Shown in pieces: positions 43,952 through 53,069 of a stretch of DNA of 64,000 nt. Made by a program: the position numbers and the translations under genes. This DNA is from Blautia sp. (GTDB lineage Bacteria > Bacillota > Clostridia > Lachnospirales > Lachnospiraceae). The notes under the pieces are model-generated. The model was not told where the DNA came from. It worked only from the letters and a program-made list of their open reading frames with translations, and did not search any database. The first letter of the stretch is position 1; every line of letters begins with the position of its first letter. Location of the stretch: assembly GCA_029257805.1 (NCBI GenBank), contig JARIAR010000031.1, forward strand, positions 62,001-126,000, in the 5' to 3' direction.

Positions 43952-45475
43952 TTAAACAGTGTCCTTTGGTTTTACATGTAAACGACCGTATCTTTCTGCC
44001 AGATCATGCATTTCTGTGCAGAGAGCTTTTGAAAACTGTTTGTCTGTCATACGCCATTTCCAGTTGCATCCAAGAGTGGAAGGCTGGTTGATGCGGGCAG
44101 AATTTCCCAGGCCCAGATAATCCTGCATAGGGATAATACAAAGGTTTGCTACACTGCGCATAACGAGACAGATGATATCTTTGTAGATCATTTCGTCTTT
44201 GTCATGGAAATTGTTCAGATACTCCCGAACCAGTTTTCTTTCTTCCGGGGAAATATTGTGGAACCATCCGGTTAATGTTTCGTTGTCATGGGTTCCTGTA
44301 TAGACAACACAGTTTCTTGAATAATTATGTGGCATATAATCACTTGTATTACCGGTATCCCGTTCGTCAAAAGCAAATTCAATCACTTTCATATTTGGAT
44401 ATCCGGAATCTTTTACAAGCTGTTTTACAGAGTCAGTCATAAATCCCAGATCTTCTGCGATGATATTACGTTCTCCAAGGCGGTTGGAGACTGCGCGGAA
44501 CAGATCCATTCCAGGTCCTTTTTCCCACCAGCCGTTTTCAGCTGTTTTATCCCCGAAAGGAATGGCATAATATTCATCAAATCCACGGAAATGATCGATT
44601 CTGACAATATCGTACATGGAAAAACAATGTTCAATCCGTTTGATCCACCATTCAAATCCGGATTGTTTGTGAACCTCCCAGTTATAAAGTGGATTGCCCC
44701 AAAGCTGTCCTGTTGCGGAAAAACCGTCAGGCGGGCATCCGGCCACCTGTGTAGGCTGATTTTTGTCATCCAGTTTAAACAGCCACGGGCTTGCCCATGT
44801 ATCGGCACTGTCCATAGCAACATAGATAGGAATATCACCGATAATCCGGATTCCTTTTTTATTTGCGTAGTCTTTTAGAGCGTTCCACTGTTCATAGAAT
44901 TTAAACTGCATATATTCTTGAAATTCAATATCAAAATATAATTCTTTGCGGTAGTAATCAAGGGCATTTTGCCACCTGAAACGGATGTCTTCAGCCCATT
45001 CACTCCATGGCGCACCGTGAAAACGGTCTTTTACTGCCATGAATAAAGCATAATCTTTCAGCCACCATCCCTGTTCCTGCTGAAATTTGCAAAAATCCGG
45101 ATTTTCACTGATCTTGCTTCGCTGATAAGCTTTGCGCAAAAGAACAGTGCGGGATTTGTAAATTTTGGCATAGTCAATGCTGGATGGGTTATTTCCAAAA
45201 TCCATTTTGTCACATTCTTTTTTGGTAAGAACCCCTTCTTCGATCAAATCTTCCAAACTGATAAAATAGGGGTTTCCTGCAAAAGTAGAGAAAGACTGAT
45301 AAGGAGAGTCCCCATAACTGGTTGGACCAAGGGGGAGAATCTGCCAGCAGCTTTGGCCGGCTTTCTCCAGAGAGTCTACAAATGCGTAAGCACTTTTTGA
45401 AAAACATCCGATTCCGTATTTTGACGGCAGACTGCTGATGGGAAGCAGTACACCGCATTCTCGATTCTGTTCCAT
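43952..45475 (-). CDS. malQ: 4-alpha-glucanotransferase (amylomaltase)
   Basis: The 507-aa GH77 enzyme shows GVLLPISSLPSKYGIGCFS at the N-terminus, IGDIPIYVAMDSADTW, the nucleophile region IVRIDHFRGFDEYYAIP, the acid/base segment IIAEDLGFMTDSV and YTGTHDNETLTGWF. It transfers glucan chains between maltodextrins in the cytosol. Length is normal for bacterial MalQ. Start follows AGGAGGAAAATAA. It leads the operon with the DUF89 gene; the divergent neighbour is an orphan binding protein. Confidence 0.96.
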   Translation of the reverse strand: MEQNRECGVLLPISSLPSKYGIGCFSKSAYAFVDSLEKAGQSCWQILPLGPTSYGDSPYQSFSTFAGNPYFISLEDLIEEGVLTKKECDKMDFGNNPSSIDYAKIYKSRTVLLRKAYQRSKISENPDFCKFQQEQGWWLKDYALFMAVKDRFHGAPWSEWAEDIRFRWQNALDYYRKELYFDIEFQEYMQFKFYEQWNALKDYANKKGIRIIGDIPIYVAMDSADTWASPWLFKLDDKNQPTQVAGCPPDGFSATGQLWGNPLYNWEVHKQSGFEWWIKRIEHCFSMYDIVRIDHFRGFDEYYAIPFGDKTAENGWWEKGPGMDLFRAVSNRLGERNIIAEDLGFMTDSVKQLVKDSGYPNMKVIEFAFDERDTGNTSDYMPHNYSRNCVVYTGTHDNETLTGWFHNISPEERKLVREYLNNFHDKDEMIYKDIICLVMRSVANLCIIPMQDYLGLGNSARINQPSTLGCNWKWRMTDKQFSKALCTEMHDLAERYGRLHVKPKDTV

Positions 45476-45631
45476 TTATTTTCCTCCTAATTGAGATAGG
45501 ATCGTTGGGATCCTCTGGTGGATTTATTATAGCATGGAAAAACAGATTTGGCATCATAGAAATCTATTCATGCACAGGTCTTATCTTCTTTCATAGGATA
45601 GAAAGAGAGCAAAATAGTGCAGGAGATTTTT

Positions 45632-46630
45632 ATGAAAAAATGGATTGCAGTTTGTACAGCGGTTGTACTGGCAGTAATGTCTTTGTCGTTTACAGTATCT
45701 GCAGAAACAAAACAAAAACAAAAAGTTACATTGAATGAGGTTGCACATTCTATTTTTTATGCACCTCAGTATGTTGCCATTGAAAAAGGGTATTTTCAGG
45801 ATGAGGGACTTGATCTTACATTGCAGACTGGATTTGGAGCGGATAAGGTAATGGCGGCTGTTTTATCAGGAGAAGCAGAAATTGGATTTATGGGTGCAGA
45901 AGCATCCATCTATGCTTTTCAGGAAGGTGCCAATGATCCTGTGATTAATTTTGCACAATTAACACAGCGGGCAGGAAACTTTCTCGTTGCAAGAGAAGAA
46001 ATGCCGGATTTTAAGTGGTCAGATTTAAGAGGAAAAAAAGTACTCGGAGGTAGAAAAGGTGGAATGCCGGAAATGGTATTTGAATATATTTTGAAACAAC
46101 AGGGGTTGGATCCGGAAACAGATCTGGAAATTGATCAGAGTATTGATTTTGGATCTACGGCTGCGGCCTTTTCTGGAGGAAAAGGGGATTTTAGCGTGGA
46201 ATTTGAGCCGTCTGCAACTGCGTTGGAAAAAGAAGGTGCAGGATATGTAGTGGCTTCTCTTGGAACGGATTCGGGATATGTTCCTTATACTTCTTACTGT
46301 GCAAAGTCCAGCTATATGAAAAAGAATCCGGAAATCTTACAGAAATTTACAAATGGATTGCAAAAAGGAATGGAATACGTTCAGAAACATACACCGGAAG
46401 AAATTGCAGAGGTAATTGCCCCTCAGTTTCCGGAAACGGATTTGGAAACCATTACAACAATTGTAAAGAGGTATCATGATCAGGGAACATGGAAAGAGAA
46501 TTTGATTTTTGAAAAAGAAAGTTTTCAGCTGCTGGAGGATATTCTGAAGGAAGCAGGAGAACTTCATACCCAGGTGGATTATGAAGATCTTGTTACTACG
46601 GCTTATGCAAAGAAAGCAGTGGAATCTTAA
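45632..46630 (+). CDS. NMT1/THI5-like ABC substrate-binding protein, orphan
   Basis: The protein (332 aa) has a signal peptide (KKWIAVCTAVVLAVMSLSFTVSA) and an NMT1/SsuA-like fold (SIFYAPQYVAIEKGYFQDEGLDL, GEAEIGFMGAEASIYAF). The family binds thiamine precursors, sulfonates or nitrate-like ligands. No Cys lipobox is seen and no permease or ATPase follows; a tRNA and proC do. ATG 45632 behind GCAGGAGATTTTT is used rather than GTG 45617. The ligand and its transporter cannot be told. Confidence 0.85.
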   Translation: MKKWIAVCTAVVLAVMSLSFTVSAETKQKQKVTLNEVAHSIFYAPQYVAIEKGYFQDEGLDLTLQTGFGADKVMAAVLSGEAEIGFMGAEASIYAFQEGANDPVINFAQLTQRAGNFLVAREEMPDFKWSDLRGKKVLGGRKGGMPEMVFEYILKQQGLDPETDLEIDQSIDFGSTAAAFSGGKGDFSVEFEPSATALEKEGAGYVVASLGTDSGYVPYTSYCAKSSYMKKNPEILQKFTNGLQKGMEYVQKHTPEEIAEVIAPQFPETDLETITTIVKRYHDQGTWKENLIFEKESFQLLEDILKEAGELHTQVDYEDLVTTAYAKKAVES

Positions 46631-46649
46631 GAAAAATATAATAGAAAAA

Positions 46650-46680
46650 GCCGGGAATACAAAATTTGTAATCCCGGCCT
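46650..46680. terminator. Terminator between the binding-protein gene and tRNA-Gly
   Basis: GCCGGGAATACAAA and TTTGTAATCCCGGC form a long stem. On the minus strand it is followed by TTTTTC (strong, for tRNA-Gly); on the plus strand only by CTTT. Confidence 0.8.
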
Positions 46681-46683
46681 TTA

Positions 46684-46754
<71 letters not shown>

Positions 46755-46905
46755 GAACAAATTAAATTATAGCACTATAAAAAATAAAATGCAAGAAAAA
46801 GGCTTATCTTTACTTATGAAGAAAAGTGTAATATACTGAAAAAAAGAGCAGGGGAAGGGAGATTTCTATAGGGAAATTCTAGTTCTCCAAGGAGGAAATA
46901 ATAAA

Positions 46906-47700
46906 ATGAAAATAGGTTTTATTGGTTGTGGAAATATGGCATCTGCTATGATCGGAGGGATTCTTCGGAAAGGGATTTTTTCCAGGGAAGAGATCCTGGT
47001 ATCGAATCTTACTGAAGAAGGAAGCAGAAGAAGCAAAGAAAAACTTGGGGTTGTTACCACTATGGACAATCGCGAAGTGGCAAAATCCACAAAACTTGTA
47101 GTGCTTGCAGTGAAGCCTCAGTTTTATGAGGAGGTACTGGAACAGATAAAAGATCTTCTCACACCGGAACATACAATAGTGGGAATTGCACCTGGAAAAA
47201 CGCTTGCATGGTTGGAAGAAAAAAGCGGACAGCCTTTAAAGGTAGTAAGAATGATGCCAAATACACCGGCACAGGTGGGAGAAGGTATGACAGGTATCTG
47301 CTTTAACAGCAGAGTATCAGAAGAAGAGAAAAAAACAATTTGTGAAATTACAGACAGTTTCGGGGAAACAGAAAGGATTCCGGAACGCTTAATGGAAGCT
47401 TTAAGTGCAGTGACAGGATGTTCTCCCGCATATGTATTTATGTTTCTGGAGGCTATGGCAGATGCAGCTGTGGCGCAGGGAATGCCAAGAAAGCAGGCAT
47501 ATCATCTGGCTGGACAGGCTGTTCTTGGAAGTGCAAAAATGCTTTTGGAAACAGGAATGCATCCCGGCGAATTAAAAGATATGGTTTGCTCTCCGGCAGG
47601 ATCTACGATTGAAGGCGTACGCACATTAGAGAAGGCAGGATTTAGAAGCGCTGTTTTTGAAGCACTTTGTGCTGCAGCAGACAAAGGAAAGAAATTATAA
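46906..47700 (+). CDS. proC: Pyrroline-5-carboxylate reductase
   Basis: The 264-aa enzyme begins KIGFIGCGNMASAMIGGI (NAD(P) fold) and contains VRMMPNTPAQVGEGMTGI and the C-terminal signature LKDMVCSPAGSTIEGVRTLEKAGFRSA. It makes proline from pyrroline-5-carboxylate. The gene is monocistronic: ribosome site CAAGGAGG before ATG 46906, a terminator after the stop. No proA or proB is near. Confidence 0.97.
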   Translation: MKIGFIGCGNMASAMIGGILRKGIFSREEILVSNLTEEGSRRSKEKLGVVTTMDNREVAKSTKLVVLAVKPQFYEEVLEQIKDLLTPEHTIVGIAPGKTLAWLEEKSGQPLKVVRMMPNTPAQVGEGMTGICFNSRVSEEEKKTICEITDSFGETERIPERLMEALSAVTGCSPAYVFMFLEAMADAAVAQGMPRKQAYHLAGQAVLGSAKMLLETGMHPGELKDMVCSPAGSTIEGVRTLEKAGFRSAVFEALCAAADKGKKL

Positions 47701-47729
47701 AGATAAAAGATCAACAGTTTCATATTTGT

Positions 47730-47759
47730 AGGCACTATTCGAAAGGATAGTGCCTTTTT
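47730..47759 (+). terminator. Terminator of proC
   Basis: AGGCACTAT-tcgaaagg-ATAGTGCCT followed by TTTTT. Confidence 0.9.
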
Positions 47760-47797
47760 AGGTGGAATTATTGTAATCACCGAATGGTGAGGAGACT

Positions 47798-48337
47798 TTA
47801 GGAAGTGACAGAAGCTTTTTTTAATATTTGAGTAATAAAATCGCATTTTCCGTTGCAATACTCCTCTCTGCCACCATGAACAGGTACTTTTGACGCAAGG
47901 ATTATTTTTAAATTCTCATACTCTTTTGCAGCTAACGGTGTATTATTAAGATAATCTCTGAAATTAATATAATTTAGCCAATCCACACTATTAGTATGAA
48001 CGACATGAATAAAATGCGTTTGTAAATTTCCACTGCCATCATAATAACTGCCACAGGCAAACAGCAACTGATTTTTAAGAACTGGCTTTGATTGGGGACG
48101 ATAATAGAAACCTGCAAGTTCTAATTCCTTTTTCAAAGCAAGAACGTCTTCAAAATTATCAACTGCAACTGCAATATCAATGATGGGTTTCGCTTTTATG
48201 GATGTTATAGAAGTGCTCCCCACATGCTGAATGTCTTTAATAACACTGCTGTGCTCCTTTCGAAAATTCACCTGCTCAATAAATTTTAATTTATCTAAAT
48301 AATATGTCTTATAAAATATTGAAACGTATTCTACCAT
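47798..48337 (-). CDS. GrpB-family (UPF0157) nucleotidyltransferase-like protein
   Basis: The GrpB core is clear: IQHVGSTSITSIKAKPIIDIAVAV and, near the end, LQTHFIHVVHTNSVDWLNYINFRDYL. Members have a nucleotidyltransferase-like fold, mostly of unknown role. The start is uncertain. The open frame goes back to 48493, but that part overlaps the CYTH gene by 100 bases; ATG 48337 gives a normal ~179-aa size with a weak site (CCAGG). The usual N-terminal YxPxW block is missing, so the N-terminus is diverged or truncated. Its AT-rich codon use differs from its neighbours, hinting at transfer. Confidence 0.75.
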   Translation of the reverse strand: MVEYVSIFYKTYYLDKLKFIEQVNFRKEHSSVIKDIQHVGSTSITSIKAKPIIDIAVAVDNFEDVLALKKELELAGFYYRPQSKPVLKNQLLFACGSYYDGSGNLQTHFIHVVHTNSVDWLNYINFRDYLNNTPLAAKEYENLKIILASKVPVHGGREEYCNGKCDFITQILKKASVTS

Positions 48338-48392
48338 ATACGTATAACCTGGATGGTCAATAGTAAACAAAAATTGCGGCTTTTTGCCCAAC

Positions 48393-48854
48393 TCAAAGTA
48401 CCCAGTCCCCTTTGCTAAGCGTACTATTATGGTATTTAGACGAATAAGTAACATCCTCTCCGAACCAGAGAGGGGGAATATAATTTTCAGCATCTTCCTG
48501 AGAGGGGAATTCTACTTCTGCAAGAAGAAGTCCTTCGTATGCTTCATGGAAGATATCCAGTTCAATAGAAAGTCCGTTTTTTTCCGGCAGGATGTATCGA
48601 TCCTTGGAAATTACAATTCCGTCTGCTTTTTCTTTTAGGTGTGCATAGGACTGTTTTGTAAGTGGGAGATTATATTCTTCCCTTGCCAGAAAACCTTTCG
48701 ATTTATAGGTGAGATAGTAATCGTCGTTTTGCCGGCGTATGCGCACTACCGGTTCTGTACAAAGGTATCCCTGTTCAATATGAAGACAGGGGTATTGGGA
48801 GAGATCTGAGGGAAGATTTTCCGCTTGAATAAGAAATTTACGTTCGATTTCCAT
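48393..48854 (-). CDS. CYTH-domain protein (adenylate cyclase-like/thiamine-triphosphatase family)
   Basis: The 153-aa protein starts MEIERKFLIQAENLP, the ExExK signature of the CYTH superfamily, and carries VVRIRRQNDDYYLTYKSKG and SIELDIFHEAYEGLLLAEVEF. These bind triphosphates with divalent metal; inorganic tripolyphosphatase activity is common in bacteria, but is not proved here. ATG 48854 follows AAAGGAGGC. The last residues (KGDWVL) look atypical and run into the GrpB region. Confidence 0.9.
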   Translation of the reverse strand: MEIERKFLIQAENLPSDLSQYPCLHIEQGYLCTEPVVRIRRQNDDYYLTYKSKGFLAREEYNLPLTKQSYAHLKEKADGIVISKDRYILPEKNGLSIELDIFHEAYEGLLLAEVEFPSQEDAENYIPPLWFGEDVTYSSKYHNSTLSKGDWVL

Positions 48855-49013
48855 AATGCCTCCTTTGGTTAAATACATAAATATCAGTCTGAAAATAGTA
48901 TACCCTTTTTATTGTAAAAATGAAAGGAAAATGATATAATAACCTCCTGTAAAATGTAGTGTATAAAGGCTGTGAGACTGATCAGAGCCCGGAATATGGC
49001 AGGAGGATGGATA

Positions 49014-49562
49014 ATGAGTAAAGTATATATTTTTCTGGCGGATGGTTTTGAAGAAGTTGAAGGATTGACAGTTGTGGATCTGATGCGGAGAGCTGGTATC
49101 GACATGCAGATGATTTCTATTAAAGATACAAAGGAAATAATATCTTCTCATGGAGTCACGATCCAGGCAGATAGTACATTTGAAAAAACAGATTTTTCTG
49201 ATGCAGAAATGATGGTGCTTCCAGGAGGAATGCCGGGTACAAAGCATTTGGCAGAATATGCACCTCTTATGGAACTTTTGAAAAATTTCTATAACAAAGG
49301 TGGAAAAGTGGCAGCCATTTGTGCGGCACCAAGTGTTCTGGCAGATCTGGGAATACTGGAAGGAAGAAAAGCAACATCTTATCCTTCCTTTATGGATAAG
49401 CTGAAAGGAGCTGTTCTGATAGAGGAACCCGTAGCAGTTGACGGCAATGTTACTACAAGTCGGGGGCTTGGAACGGCCATTGATTTTGGATTGTCTCTTA
49501 TCGGACAGTTAAGAGGAATGGAAAAAGCGCAGGAAATCGCCCAATCCATCGTATATTTTTGA
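49014..49562 (+). CDS. DJ-1/PfpI-family protein
   Basis: This 182-aa protein shows VYIFLADGFEEVEGLTVVDLMRRAG, GGMPGTKHLAEYAPL and the nucleophile-elbow Cys in AAICAAPSVLADLGIL, with RGLGTAIDFGLSLI near the end, all typical of the DJ-1/YajL group (glyoxalase III-like or protein deglycase claims exist for the family). It is cytosolic. ATG 49014 after GGCAGGAGGATGG is used instead of 48972. It is alone between the CYTH gene and tig. Confidence 0.93.
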   Translation: MSKVYIFLADGFEEVEGLTVVDLMRRAGIDMQMISIKDTKEIISSHGVTIQADSTFEKTDFSDAEMMVLPGGMPGTKHLAEYAPLMELLKNFYNKGGKVAAICAAPSVLADLGILEGRKATSYPSFMDKLKGAVLIEEPVAVDGNVTTSRGLGTAIDFGLSLIGQLRGMEKAQEIAQSIVYF

Positions 49563-49590
49563 AAAAACACTAGCGTTTTGATTTGGCTTG

Positions 49591-49599
49591 TGCTATACT
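49591..49599 (+). promoter_or_regulatory. Extended -10 box upstream of tig
   Basis: TGCTATACT matches the TGn-TATAAT type; no good -35 is present at 16-18 bases. About 90 bases of leader follow, including a small stem (TGTACCCT/AGGGACA, 49611-49633). Confidence 0.35.
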
Positions 49600-49696
49600 A
49601 TTACAATGACTGTACCCTCGTATAGTAGGGACAATAGGCAGAAATATAAAAATATTTATATAGCAACCTGATATAATTTAAGGAGGAACACACGAA

Positions 49697-50983
49697 ATGA
49701 GTTTACAGGTGGAGAAAATGGAAAAAAACATGGCGAAACTTACAATTGAAGTTTCCGCTGAAGATTTAGAGAAAGCAATGCAGAGTGCATACCAGAAAGC
49801 AAAAGGCAGAATCAGCATTCCTGGATTCCGTAAAGGCAAAGCGCCGAGAAAAATGATCGAGCAGATGTACGGAAAAGGAATTTTCCTTGAAGATGCAGTA
49901 AATGCCCTGATTCCGGAGCATTACAGCAAAGCTCTTTCCGAATGTGATCTGGAAATCGTTTCCCAGCCACAGATCGATGTAACACAGATGGAGCCAGGCA
50001 AAGCTTTAATCTTTACAGCTGAAGTTGCAGTAAAACCAGAAGTGACTTTAGGTGACTACAAAGGAGTAGAAGTACCGAAAGCAGAAATCGAAGTAACAGA
50101 AGAAGAAGTAGAAGCTGCAGTAAAACGTGAACAGGAGAAAAACTCCAGAACAATCACAGTAGAAGATCGTGCAGCTGCAAAAGACGATATCGTTACAATC
50201 GATTTTGAAGGATTTGTAGACGGTGTTGCATTTGATGGTGGAAAAGGCGAAGACTATCCGCTGACACTTGGTTCCAACACATTTATTCCGGGATTTGAAG
50301 ATCAGCTGATCGGCGCAACTACAGGTGCACATGTAGAAGTAAATGTGACTTTCCCAGAAGAATATCAGGAAAAAACACTTGCTGGAAAAGCAGCTGTATT
50401 CCAGTGTGATGTTAAGAAGATCGAAGCAAAAGAACTTCCGGAATTAAACGATGATTTTGCAAAAGATGTTTCTGAATTTGATACACTTGCAGAGTACAAA
50501 GAAGATGTAAAGAAAAATCTTACAGAAAGCAAAGAAAAAGAAGCACTTCGTGCAAAAGAAGATGCTGCAATCGAAAAAGTAATTGAAAATGCACAGATGG
50601 ATATTCCGGATGCAATGATCGATACACAGTGCCGTCAGATGATGGATGATTTTGCAAGAAGAATGCAGTCTCAGGGACTTTCCATGGAACAGTACTTCCA
50701 GTTCACAGGCCAGAGCGCAGAAAAAATGATGGAAGACATGAAGCCACAGGCTCTTAAGAGAATCCAGACAAGACTTGTTCTTGAGAAAATTGCAGAAGTT
50801 GAAAATATTCAGCCAACAGATGAAGAAGTAAATGAAGAAATCTCCAAAATGGCTGAAATGTATAAAATGGAAGCAGACAAATTAAAAGAACTGATTGGTG
50901 AGCGTGAAATGGAACAGATGAAAAATGATATGGCTGTACAGAAAGCCGTTACATTTGTTGCAGAAGCTGCAAAAGAAGCTTAA
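49697..50983 (+). CDS. tig: Trigger factor, ribosome-associated chaperone
   Basis: The 428-aa protein has the N-terminal ribosome-binding domain with the signature loop GFRKGKAPRKMIEQMYG, an FKBP-type prolyl isomerase domain (about 155-245: KDDIVTIDFEGFVDGVAFDGG, FIPGFEDQLIGA) and a helical C-terminal chaperone domain. It meets nascent chains at the exit tunnel. Position before clpP-clpX is the common bacterial order. Ribosome site AAGGAGGAACAC. Confidence 0.97.
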   Translation: MSLQVEKMEKNMAKLTIEVSAEDLEKAMQSAYQKAKGRISIPGFRKGKAPRKMIEQMYGKGIFLEDAVNALIPEHYSKALSECDLEIVSQPQIDVTQMEPGKALIFTAEVAVKPEVTLGDYKGVEVPKAEIEVTEEEVEAAVKREQEKNSRTITVEDRAAAKDDIVTIDFEGFVDGVAFDGGKGEDYPLTLGSNTFIPGFEDQLIGATTGAHVEVNVTFPEEYQEKTLAGKAAVFQCDVKKIEAKELPELNDDFAKDVSEFDTLAEYKEDVKKNLTESKEKEALRAKEDAAIEKVIENAQMDIPDAMIDTQCRQMMDDFARRMQSQGLSMEQYFQFTGQSAEKMMEDMKPQALKRIQTRLVLEKIAEVENIQPTDEEVNEEISKMAEMYKMEADKLKELIGEREMEQMKNDMAVQKAVTFVAEAAKEA

Positions 50984-51046
50984 TTTTCATCTTCCATTTG
51001 TTAACACAGCGCAATAGAAAAGCAGCATATACTGCGGGAGGTAAAT

Positions 51047-51628
51047 ATGAGTTTTGTACCTTATGTCATTGAGCAGACAAGCAGGGGGGAAAGAAGCTAC
51101 GATATTTATTCCAGGCTTCTGAATGACAGAATTATTTTCCTTGGTGAAGAAGTTACCGACGTGAGCGCCAGCCTGATTGTGGCACAGCTCCTTTTCCTGG
51201 AAGCAGAAGATCCGGGTAAGGACATCCAGTTGTACATCAACAGTCCGGGAGGCTCTGTGACAGCCGGTATGGCAATTTACGATACCATGAAATATATTAA
51301 ATGCGATGTTTCCACAATCTGTCTTGGAATGGCAGCCAGCATGGGCGCATTTCTTCTGGCAGGTGGAACAAAAGGAAAGAGATTTGCTCTGCCGAATTCT
51401 ACTATTATGATTCATCAGCCGTCCGGCGGTGCGCAGGGACAGGCTACAGAGATTCAGATTGTAGCGGACCATATCGCAAAAACAAAGAGAACCTTAAATG
51501 AGATTCTCGCAGCAAACACCGGTCAGCCTTACGAGGTTGTAGAACGCGATACAGACCGCGACAATTATATGTCTGCGGAAGAAGCGAAAGCTTACGGTTT
51601 AATAGATGGTGTTGTTGTGCATAAATAA
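51047..51628 (+). CDS. clpP: ClpP serine protease subunit
   Basis: At 193 aa it has the ClpP triad: Ser in [14 protein letters not shown] (~97), His in [14 protein letters not shown] (~122) and Asp in [14 protein letters not shown] (~171). It forms the 14-mer chamber fed by ClpX, and possibly by the second ClpX at 25991, since both unfoldases carry an IGF loop. Site CGGGAGGTAAAT precedes ATG 51047. A hairpin separates it from clpX. Confidence 0.97.
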   Translation: MSFVPYVIEQTSRGERSYDIYSRLLNDRIIFLGEEVTDVSASLIVAQLLFLEAEDPGKDIQLYINSPGGSVTAGMAIYDTMKYIKCDVSTICLGMAASMGAFLLAGGTKGKRFALPNSTIMIHQPSGGAQGQATEIQIVADHIAKTKRTLNEILAANTGQPYEVVERDTDRDNYMSAEEAKAYGLIDGVVVHK

Positions 51629-51645
51629 TGCAGTACGCAAAAGAA

Positions 51646-51672
51646 AAGACTCCTGTAAACCGCAGGAGTCTT
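51646..51672 (+). terminator. Hairpin between clpP and clpX
   Basis: AAGACTCCTG and CAGGAGTCTT form a perfect 10-bp stem; the tail ATCTTGC is weak, so partial read-through into clpX is likely. Confidence 0.65.
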
Positions 51673-51740
51673 ATCTTGCTATATAGGAAATTATATAGAA
51701 AAATTACCATATGGGATATAGAAAGGAAAGTAAAAAGTCC

Positions 51741-53054
51741 ATGGCAGATAAAATAAGAGATGGAAAAGTCAGATGTTCCTTTTGTCATAAAACAGAGGAT
51801 CAGGTAAGAAAACTGATTGCAGGGCCGGACGGAGTATTTATTTGTGATGAATGTATTGGAATCTGTTCGGAGATCATGGAAGAAGAATTCGGTATGTATA
51901 ACCAGGATTCGGATTATGGTTCTGACATTAATCTGATGAAGCCGGAAGAAATTCATAAAATTCTGGATGATTATGTAATTGGTCAGGACGCTGCAAAGAA
52001 AGCGCTGGCTGTAGCAGTATATAATCACTACAAACGTGTGACTGCTTCAGGAAGTACAGATGTAGAACTTCAAAAAAGTAACATTCTTATGTTGGGACCT
52101 ACCGGTTCAGGAAAAACACTTCTGGCACAGACTCTGGCAAGACTTTTAAATGTACCGTTTGCCATTGCGGATGCTACCACCCTTACAGAAGCAGGATACG
52201 TGGGGGAGGATGTGGAAAATATTCTTCTGAAAATTATTCAGGCAGCAGATTATGATGTAGAAAGAGCACAGTACGGAATTATTTATATTGATGAAATTGA
52301 CAAGATTACGAGAAAGTCTGAAAACGCATCTATTACCCGTGATGTATCGGGAGAAGGTGTGCAGCAGGCTCTTTTGAAAATTTTAGAAGGAACCGTTGCC
52401 AGTGTTCCGCCGCAGGGTGGAAGAAAGCATCCTCATCAGGAGTTTATCCAGATCGATACAACGAATATCCTCTTTATTTGCGGAGGCGCATTTGACGGAC
52501 TGGAGAAGATCATTGAGGCCAGACAGAATACAAAATCAATCGGTTTCGGAGCAGAGGTTTCTGCTCAGGAAGAGCGAAATGTAGGGGAAGTCTTAAAAGA
52601 TGTAATGCCGGAAGATTTTATCCGATTTGGTTTGATTCCGGAATTTATCGGACGTGTGCCGGTAGTAGTATCTTTGGAGGCACTGGATGAAAAAGCATTG
52701 ATCCGTATCTTGCGCGAGCCAAAGAATGCCCTTACAAAACAGTATCATAAATTATTTGAGATGGATGGGGTAGAGTTGGATTTCCATGAAGAGGCATTGG
52801 AACTTGTTGCCAGAAAATCACTGGAAAGAAAGACAGGAGCCAGAGGTCTTCGTGCGATCATGGAAAATTCTCTGATGGATCTTATGTATACAATACCGTC
52901 AGACAGTACCATTCGCAAATGTACCATCACAAAAGAAGTTGTGGAGGGAACCGGAGAACCGGAGCTGGAGCGTGGTGAAGCACCGGCAGTGGAGATGAAA
53001 CAGCCAAAAAGAAGCACACATCCACGTAAAAAAGGAAAACCGGAAACCGCTTAG
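51741..53054 (+). CDS. clpX: ClpX, ATP-dependent unfoldase of ClpXP
   Basis: This is the standard ClpX (437 aa from ATG 51741): C4 zinc domain ([14 protein letters not shown]), Walker A GPTGSGKT, pore loop GYVGED, Walker [14 protein letters not shown] loop ([10 protein letters not shown]) and the ClpP-docking IGF loop (KSIGFGAEV). It unfolds tagged substrates and feeds ClpP. The ORF-track ATG at 51711 is possible, but GAAAGGAAAG lies between the two and points to 51741. The C-terminal basic tail is longer than usual. Confidence 0.96.
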   Translation: MADKIRDGKVRCSFCHKTEDQVRKLIAGPDGVFICDECIGICSEIMEEEFGMYNQDSDYGSDINLMKPEEIHKILDDYVIGQDAAKKALAVAVYNHYKRVTASGSTDVELQKSNILMLGPTGSGKTLLAQTLARLLNVPFAIADATTLTEAGYVGEDVENILLKIIQAADYDVERAQYGIIYIDEIDKITRKSENASITRDVSGEGVQQALLKILEGTVASVPPQGGRKHPHQEFIQIDTTNILFICGGAFDGLEKIIEARQNTKSIGFGAEVSAQEERNVGEVLKDVMPEDFIRFGLIPEFIGRVPVVVSLEALDEKALIRILREPKNALTKQYHKLFEMDGVELDFHEEALELVARKSLERKTGARGLRAIMENSLMDLMYTIPSDSTIRKCTITKEVVEGTGEPELERGEAPAVEMKQPKRSTHPRKKGKPETA

Positions 53055-53069
53055 GAAGGAATGACATAG

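Noticed and set aside
45505-45738. 77-aa plus-strand ORF before the binding-protein gene
   Set aside because: It overlaps the start of the binding-protein gene in another frame and shows no motif or ribosome site.
48337-48493. Extended N-terminus of the GrpB protein as given by the ORF track
   Set aside because: It lies in the CYTH coding region, has no proper ribosome site and no family similarity.
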